A stretch of 64,000 nt of DNA. It comes from Salvia splendens. Lineage: Eukaryota; Streptophyta; Magnoliopsida; Lamiales; Lamiaceae. The notes beneath the pieces are model-generated. The model saw nothing but the letters and a program-made list of their open reading frames with translations. It ran no database searches and was not told the origin of the DNA. Positions within the stretch are counted from its first letter, which is position 1; each line of letters starts with the position of its first letter. Shown here piece after piece: positions 56,697 to 64,000 of the stretch. The stretch is taken from assembly GCF_004379255.2 (NCBI RefSeq), contig NC_056035.1, forward strand, positions 17,257,902 through 17,321,901, written 5' to 3'. The translations under genes were made by a program, and so were the position numbers.

Positions 56697-58537
56697 GAGC
56701 ATCCATATCGGCGAGTTGCAGCTCGTCTGTCCGTCCGTGCCAGCGGCGCGATACCGCTGTCCGCCGCTGCGCTCTTGCCGCTGGCACGGCGCTGCTCGAT
56801 GCATCGAGCACGTCCGTGCCAACGAGCAGCATACGTGGCAGGCGGTGATTGGTCAACGGCATAGCCGTTGACAATTTGATTTTTTTTTTAAATCTGATTT
56901 TAATTAAAAATCCGATTAAAAATAAAAAAAATATTTTCACACTTCCCAAAAAATTATATCCGTTTTCTACCCACTTTTAATTTATTTTTCAATTTTTTCC
57001 CCCAAAAATATCCATTTTCATCTATAAATACCCTCACTTTCACACCCAAAAATTCACACCACACTACACAATTCTCATCTACATTCTCTCATTTCCATTC
57101 TCAATTCTCAATCATTCTTCCACTCCTACAACATAACAATGTCCGGCCACAACGATCACCCCCCCGGCTCCCACGGTTGGAACCCCGAGTAGTTTGGTTC
57201 ACAACCGTTTCCTAGTCCGGAAACAGAATATTCAGCCTCACCTCAAACCCAAGGTTTGGAAGTTCCGGGTGGCTACCGGCCTTACCCGATCGACGACCAA
57301 TATGCCCCCGAAGGGCAATACGGGTGGACACCCGAGCCTAGAGCGAGGTCGAGCGGCCACTCCCAAACTCCGACTCCTGCTACTCGCGGTGTGCGCACAC
57401 CGTACACTCCGGCGGAGATGGAGCAATTGTTCAAAGCGCTCTTGTCAATCTCCGAAGATCCGGAGGTTGGCACGAACTAATCCAGCGATCATTATTGGTG
57501 GCGCATCTGTCGCCGGTACAATTAAAACCGGCCGGCTGGAACAATCGAGCTCAACGAGAGTATGGTGCGCAATGCCATATACAGAGCCAACGAAGAAATC
57601 CTAAAGTTCCAGGGGTATTACCTCCAGGAAGAGCGGTCGGCGGGGAGCGGCCGAAGCGAGGTCGACATCATCAGTTCCGCCTTGTCGACCTACCAATCCA
57701 TGAACTACAAGCCGTTCAAGTACCTCAACATTTGGCAGGAGACGCAGTCGCATCCGAAGTATAGGGGAGGCGTAACATCCTCCTCTAGCGGCTCCTCCAA
57801 ACGGTCAAGGTCAGTATCCCTATCCGACGCCGGCTCTGAAGACGTGGCTAGCCAACTTGCCGGAACTAACTTGAGTAGCCCCGACGCCGGCCCGAGCGGT
57901 TCCCAACGCCGACCGCAAAGAAGGAAGAAGGTGGCGGCCAACCGCCGTCGCGCCGCGACTCCATCCGCCCCCGATCCCGAACCCGCTCCCACTCCCTATG
58001 TGCCACCTCAACCCCCCACCAACTCGTTGTGGGGGTTTTGGCCCAACTCAATTTGGCCGATAGGTCAAATATGACCCCCGAGCAACTTCGATCGCATGTG
58101 GCGATGATACGGGGTCTCCAAAGAACGTTGGGGGTATTGCCGGATGATGACTAATCTTCCCCGGATGTAATTTTTACGCTTAAATTGTGTAATTTTTATT
58201 TTTAGTAGTTTAATTATGTAATTTTCATTTTTTAGGATTTTAATTATGTAATTTTAATTTTTTAGGATTTTAATTATGTAATTTTTATTTTTTAGGAATT
58301 TAATTATGTAATTTTTAGTTTTATTGTAATTTGTAATATTATTCCGGGTATTTTTAATGAATTTTAATTTTGTGGAAATATTTTATTTAAATTGAATAAT
58401 AGAATGGTAGGACCCATGTGCTCGTCCTTGCGGAAGAGCACGTAAGTGGGTGTTGTGCTCTTGCCTAAGAGCAGGCAGAAAAAGTGGGGTCGGGCCCACA
58501 TCCATACTCGCTGGCAAGAGCACGAATGTGGATTCTC
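56697..58537 (+). mobile_element. PIF/Harbinger-type element H4, carries only ORF1
   Basis: 1841 bp, TAA duplicated (56694-56696, 58538-58540). Inverted ends GAGCATCCATATCGGCGAG and, from the right, GAGAATCCACATTCGTGCTC. TATA box TATAAATA at 57023-57030, C/T-rich leader, then ORF1 and a 3' region with four ~30-bp repeats of TTTAATTATGTAATTTT type (58190-58320). No transposase. Confidence 0.83.
57139..58154 (+). pseudogene. Harbinger ORF1 in H4, three nonsense codons and a late frameshift
   Basis: From ATG 57139 (MSGHNDHPPGSHGWNPE) one frame continues to 58072 with just three stops: TAG at codon 18 (57190-57192), TAA after EDPEVGTN, and TAA after RRYN. The Myb/SANT-like part reads YTPAEMEQLFKALLSISEDP...WWRICRRYN. 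The rest reads SMVRNAIYRANEEILKFQGY, then SALSTYQSMNYKPFKYLNIW, a Ser-rich linker, a basic stretch RRPQRRKKVAANRRRAATP, and near 58072 a one-base shift into MTPEQLRSHVAMIRGLQRTL with a stop at 58152-58154. Two of the stops could be C-to-T changes (CAG, CAA) as expected of methylated cytosine decay. Not functional as read. Confidence 0.75.
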
Positions 58538-59099
58538 TAAAGCTCATCTTAATTAATTATCTTGTACTAATTTAAAATCCAACCAAACATGCACTTAAAG
58601 TACTAAGAATTTCCGTACTTAATGAACGGTCAAATTTCCAAGTAATTTCAGATACAATTTTGATTATGCTCGATAACGATTGATAAAAAAACTCTGGGAG
58701 TTTGTTAACAAAACTGAGTACATTAATAAATTTGTTGGACGTAGTACAATCTCAAAAGATATAGGAACATAAGGAATTACACAAAAATGAAAGACGGGAA
58801 AGGAACTACATTGAAAATCTAAAATACAAAAATTTAATAGCCGAGTTGAGAAATCCTCTTTTTACAAGACATGATACGTCTGGTAGTGCTCTCGAATTTG
58901 ACGTATCGGCTCGGATGTAGCAGCATTGCTGACAGACAAATTTTGGCAAAATGGAAGATGGTGATGACAAAGCTTTAATGCACACAAAGAACTTATGTTT
59001 ATGCATAGAAATATTTGTGGAAATGCATGGAATGTGTGTCATATCCATAGACGTAGTTCATAATTGGTGCTTGTTGGAGTCAATGGATACCTAAACGTG

Positions 59100-59475
59100 T
59101 ACAAACCGAACCGGCCCGGCGGTTAACTGGAATCGGAACCGGAATCGGCGGTTTGAACCGTCCGGTGGGTTGCCGGTTAACACGGGCGAGTTCAGGGTAG
59201 GCGAAATCATGAACCGTGAACCGGCGGTTCAAAATCGGCAGTTCAGCGGTTTGAACCGTCGGTTCAACGGTTCAAACGGCTAACTCCGGGGTAGGTTCGT
59301 AGGGTTTCAGAGTAGGGAGCGGTTTTCGTCAGAAACCGCCGGTTCAAACCGGTTTCCGCAGGTTCCGGGAACTTTTCAGGGATATGGCCAGGTTGCGGTG
59401 CATAGGCATGCTAAACGGTCAGAAATCGGCGGTTTTGTGTCGGAAAACCGTGGACTAAACCGCCGGTTTTATCAG
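59100..59475. repeat. GC-rich block with AACCGCCGGTTC-type motifs
   Basis: Dense repeats of AACCGGCGG/CGGTTCAAAC type, like the subterminal repeats of the hAT element at 22370-23553. Its ends and duplication are not clear to me, so I call it a probable hAT-related remnant. Confidence 0.45.
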
Positions 59476-62310
59476 CAATCACTCGACCCAACCTAACCAT
59501 CCACGTTTTTAATATTTAATAACTTTTATCTTTTCCATACAATCAATATTCATCCAACCCAACCATACATGTTTTGATGGTTTATCAATGACCACCCAAC
59601 CACAATATTATATATTTATTTTTATTATTTTTTATAATAATACTATAACATGAAATATTACTATTACACAATAAGTGACAAACTAAAAATTATAAAAATA
59701 AACAAATAAAAATTATCAAATTGTACTAAAGAAAAGGATTTTATAAAGAGAAAAGATGAAACAAATGTGATCTCTGTTTATAGAGGATAAAATTTTTTAA
59801 ATTTTGGTATAATTTTTACAATTTATTAACATAATATATTAAAGATGCTTCCTCTGTCACATAAAAAGTTATGTAAATTTTCCATTTTCGTCCGTCCCAC
59901 AAATATATATGCATTCCATTTTTGGAATGTTATAACAATTTAAAAATGTAGATCCAACTATCCACTAACACTATTTTAACTACCATTCTTCTCATCTCTC
60001 TTACTTACCAATTTTGTCTTAATTCACGTGTCATACTCATTGCTCATATTTTTATGGGACGAGAGGAGTACTATATAAATTTTATAAAAATAAAATATCA
60101 ACCAATGAAATTATGTCATTTGGCTCAATCTCATTGACTGAATCAATAGAATGACATGACTCAACCAAGTGGTTGGAGGCTACCTACCTTCAATTCCATT
60201 TTTGTTAATTGTGTAATGACATGGAGGTCGGCTTCATCCAACCGATAAACTTGGTCTTAAGTCTGCCATCAAGTTTAGCATGTAACCACCGAAAGTTACA
60301 GACATTACATGTGTCATTCACGGACGCATGCTGGACGTGTTCAGAGTATAAACTTGTGCGGATGAATATGGACACATGTCACGTTGTTGTACGTTCAAAG
60401 GACGTATACATATGACCTAATCAATATGCACACAAATCAAGACAACTATTGACAAATTACTCAAAAATCAATTGTCAAGATCCAAGTCAACGGTCTCAGA
60501 CTCTCGGCGAGATGGGCATGTTTTAGAGTATTAACAACTAAGTCTATTTTTTGGCAGACAAAGAGAATATACAATTAGTTCTGTATTTACATTAAATATA
60601 CTCTCTCTATTTGTGAAATGTTATTCACGTTTGACTCAACAAAGGTTTTAAAAAATGTGAAAACAAGTTAGTGAAAAAATTAGTGGAACAGAGGTTACAC
60701 ATTTATATACACCCCCATCTCATAATAAATGTTATTAATTCTTTTTTAATTTATCCCACAAAAAATGTCACATTTCCTTTTATGGAAAAAACTCACTCTC
60801 ACATTAATAAAAAATACTTCATCCGTCTCAACTAAGTTGAAACAAAATTTTGGGTACGAAGAATAGAAATTGTACTGAAAAGTAGGAGAGATGAATAAAG
60901 AGAGAATAAAATAAATGGTGGAATGAAATAAGAGTGATTGAATATTTATTTTTTGTTACAAAAAGAAAATGATTCAATTTAGTTGGATTATCTAAAAAGG
61001 AATACGACTCAACTTAGTTGGAATGAAAGAAGTGCTAAAAACAACATATTCTAAAATCGCATACTCTTCCCCAAGTGTATCATCACTTATAGGACGGATG
61101 GAGTATTAGTTTTAAAATAGAATGAGAGTGTATTAACTTAATAGAAAAATGAGCTCCATTTGCCAAAAATAATAAAAAAAAAAGAGTGGACAACATTTTA
61201 CAAAATAACAAAAGTGGTCTACATTTCAAACGGAGAGTAAATTTTAAAATCTTAATGATTTTTCAAAACACAAGAAATAAATTTTTAGAATTATATTCCC
61301 AAGATTCAGTTATCTTAAAGATTATTTTGTTTACCAATTTTACTTTTTCATTAAAAACACATGGTCTTATAAGCAATTTAACAAGAAAATTTAATTCTTG
61401 ATTTTTACAACTTCATGAAAAATAACAAAAAAACGTCGACCAATGTTTAACTTTAGGAATCAATATCCCTACAATAAATAATTTTTTAAAGAATCTATAT
61501 CCATGAATTAGAGCGAATAAATGAGGGGCAATTGTTTTAAGTAATGTGAGGTAACAACTACCAACAAATAAGAGTCAATGACTCCATTAATATTCTTGTT
61601 AAAAATAACAAAAGTGTGCGCGGTGCAACATCTCACTGTTTCCGGTCAATAAAACCGATATGGATTTGAATGCTAAATAGGTGACTGAAACATAAACGGA
61701 TGTTAGATTTGAATAATAAATTAGCGGTGCATTTATCAATGATATATAGCCATAGCATGACATCTTATTGAAAACGTTGATTATTAATAAAGCTAAATAC
61801 ATTTGATTAGTGTCAGCAAACGGCAAAACTGGTAGTAATTTGGATTAAAAAAATGGATTGAAGAAATAAAGAAAAGGAATGTGGCGTAATATCATTGAAG
61901 CGAAACTCCATGGATTCAGAATGGAGAGGGCTCAAGCAGATTAGACCAAACATTTTCTATGCGCACAAATAAAATCTCGGGAATGAGAGTAATAAACACT
62001 CCGAAGAAGAACTATGTGCAGTGCAGTGCAGTGCAGTGCAGCTTTACAATCAAAAAGAAATTGTGGAAAAAAAGAAAAAATCATTAACTCAAGTTGGAAA
62101 CAGTTGAAATTAAAGGGAGGCAGGCGCCGCCGATAGTTATGCCCATCTCTAAACCAATTTCGCTACTTTATAGGGACAGATAGTGTGGGTTGTAGGCTGG
62201 GCCCTTTCACTCAAACCCTAATCCACAACAGCACATAATAAATGTGCAGCACATAATAAATGTGCCGTTGCAACAATGCATCCCCTTTTGAGTAATTAAA
62301 TTTATTTCAG

Positions 62311-63295
62311 AGTAGTGCTAAATGACCACATTATGGTCAGCCATAAAAATAAAAAAATAATACTCCTTCCGTCCCGGGCTACTCGCTCATTTCCTTTTCG
62401 GCTCGGAGATTAATGAATGAGTGTATAGGAAAGTCAAAAATGACGGCTGTAGGTGAAATTTTTTACTAAAAATGGAAAGAGTGCAAGTAACTTGGGACGC
62501 CCAAAAAGGAAATAAGTGCGAGTAGTGCGGGACGGAGGGAGTAAAAGATAGTGTATTTAATGTCATTTCGTTGAAATCAATACTTCTAAAAAGTATCAAT
62601 TTTATTTGTACAATTGTACCATTAGTTATTAAATATAAATATGAAGAGACTAGAATTTATTCAATTGGATCATTAGTTAACTCATGTTGCATGAAATTTA
62701 TATAAATAAAAATTAATATTTATTAAGGTTACATGATAATTAATTTAATTATTTCTTATATTTATAATACCAACGCATCGTGGTAATACTTTTATTTTTC
62801 ATATTTACTTAAAATACTCTAAATGTTCGTATATTTACAAATAAGTAAAATTGAGCTTTGATCAATATACTTATTTATATTAATAATCATGGGTTAATAT
62901 TATAAATGATCACTAAACTACAAAGCATGTATCAAATTAGTTCCAAATAAATTTATTTCATAACGAGTACAAAACTTTATTGATTCCAACTTGGTATAAT
63001 AGGAAAACATTTTTTAAAGGACAAAATTTTAATCTTAAATTAAAAAATAGTGTAAAAATAAATTATTGAAAACATAAAATTAAAAAAATGAATGAATCTA
63101 ATAAAAGAAATACGTATAAAAGTGTAAAATTAGGATTAGAGAAATGAAATAAAAATAACTAGAATTAAGTAAAAGGGTAATAGTGTAAAATTATTTGAGC
63201 ATTAAATGACTTACTTGAAACATTAATAGTCATACTATCTAAATTTACTAAAATGTCATTTTATGGCCAGCCATAATGTGGCTGCATAGCATTTC
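62311..63295. mobile_element. ~1-kb element with long inverted ends, interrupted by a MITE
   Basis: Left end includes AAATGACCACATTATGG and CAGCCATAAA; the right end, inverted, AAATGCTATGCAGCCACATTATGGCTGGCCATAAA in part. Internal part AT-rich, no ORF. A third copy of the end motif (TGCTATGCGGCCACAATG) is at 63330-63356. Superfamily uncertain. Confidence 0.55.
62361..62543. mobile_element. Stowaway-type MITE (183 bp)
   Basis: Ends TACTCCTTCCGTCCCGGGCT and, inverted, TACTCCCTCCGTCCCGCACT; TA at both borders. Inserted into the element at 62311-63295. Confidence 0.8.
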
Positions 63296-63728
63296 CCTTT
63301 ATTTAAAGCAATATAAGAGATAGACAACAATGCTATGCGGCCACAATGTGGCTGGCCACACAGGGACATAATAGTAATTACAAGTATTAAAATAATAAGA
63401 GTAATAAGTGTAGTTATTAGTACTGTAGCATTTTTACATAATAACCCTTGCCTATTGAAATCTTTTTACTACTTACTTTTTATGTTATTTAGTTTCAATA
63501 CAATTTACAGTTTTAAAATGAATCAACAACCCTCTCGCCTACTCTTTCCTTTACAAATGTGGTTTGACACATCTGGTTCGTCGGAAAATTTTTGATCAAG
63601 GGATGTTTTTTTCTATTTTCATATATCTAATCAAATATAATTTGTTAACAACACCATAATAGTACTCCATATCTTATAAAATGACAAGAACAATAATGTA
63701 GATAATACTAACTTGATAACATTAATAA

Positions 63729-64000
63729 GAGCATCTGCAACGGTGGACGGACGACATCCGTCCGTCGGTGCCGCTGGCAAGGACGAGCTCCGCCGCCGCT
63801 GCGCTCGCGCCGCTGGCTGCATCGAGCACGTCCGTGCCAGCGAGCAGGTGACGTGGCGGCACACGATTGGGCAACGACTATGCCGTTGCCTTTGAATTTA
63901 TTTATTTATTTATTAAAAATCGATTTTTAATAAAAAAAACTGATTAAAAATAAAAAAAAATTATTTTTCCACTTCCCAAAAAAATATATCCGTTTTTAAC
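63729..64000 (+). mobile_element. PIF/Harbinger-type element H5, left part only
   Basis: Preceded by TAA; begins GAGCATCTGCAACGG. The left ~270 bases resemble the H4 left end in order and wording (TGCCGTTG, AAAATCGATTTTTAAT, CACTTCCCAAAAAA, TATATCCGTTTT). The coding part lies beyond the window. Confidence 0.75.

Larger units (their letters stand above)
58541..63728. other. Long AT-rich spacer with MITEs, no host gene seen
   Basis: No ORF with a recognisable domain in 5.2 kb. Stowaway-type MITEs at about 59848-60070, 60598-60820, 60826-61036 and the sites listed separately. A GTGCA pentamer is repeated five times near 62017-62040, and an 18-bp CAGCACATAATAAATGTG is tandem near 62228-62265. 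Confidence 0.5.

Overview
This window is nuclear DNA from a flowering plant, most likely a eudicot. The evidence is spliced plant genes with GT-AG introns (SWEET sugar transporters, a type-1 protein phosphatase, a soluble epoxide hydrolase, a 3-ketoacyl-CoA synthase relic), AT-rich intergenic DNA full of Stowaway-type MITEs, and plant-specific retrotransposon lineages (Athila, Tat-type, TR-GAG-like, copia). I cannot name the species from sequence alone.

Layout. 1-2209: 3' end of a Tat-type Ty3/gypsy element with an antisense spliced ORF, a polypurine tract and an LTR. 2210-4907: MITE-rich spacer that includes a mitochondrial cox3 fragment. 4908-19443 (minus): a KCS pseudogene whose single intron of about 13.2 kb holds a mariner remnant (5451-7262) and a complete but dead Athila element (7544-18048). 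20536-30023: a solo LTR split by a four-LTR, three-unit array of a gag-only retrotransposon, itself carrying a hAT-type insertion. 31499-33694 (plus): an intact PP1 catalytic subunit gene. 34424-35932 and 42589-44708 (minus): tandem clade IV-like SWEET genes; a young copia element with one intact 1344-residue gag-pol frame sits 16 bp upstream of the start codon of the first. 45132-58537: PIF/Harbinger elements in which ORF1 and transposase lie on separate elements that share ends and flanking non-coding DNA. Between them, at 54071-56499 (minus), is an intact epoxide hydrolase gene. 58538-64000: spacer with MITEs and the start of another Harbinger element.

Host genes that look functional are PP1, the two SWEETs and the epoxide hydrolase; all splice in frame on consensus sites. 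KCS is dead. The rest is mobile DNA, and target-site duplications let the nesting order be read. The most unusual feature is the Harbinger cluster: an ORF1-only and a transposase-only element, inverted about 4.3 kb apart, with homologous promoters, leaders and 3' regions. The transposase has lost its first catalytic aspartate (Asn183).
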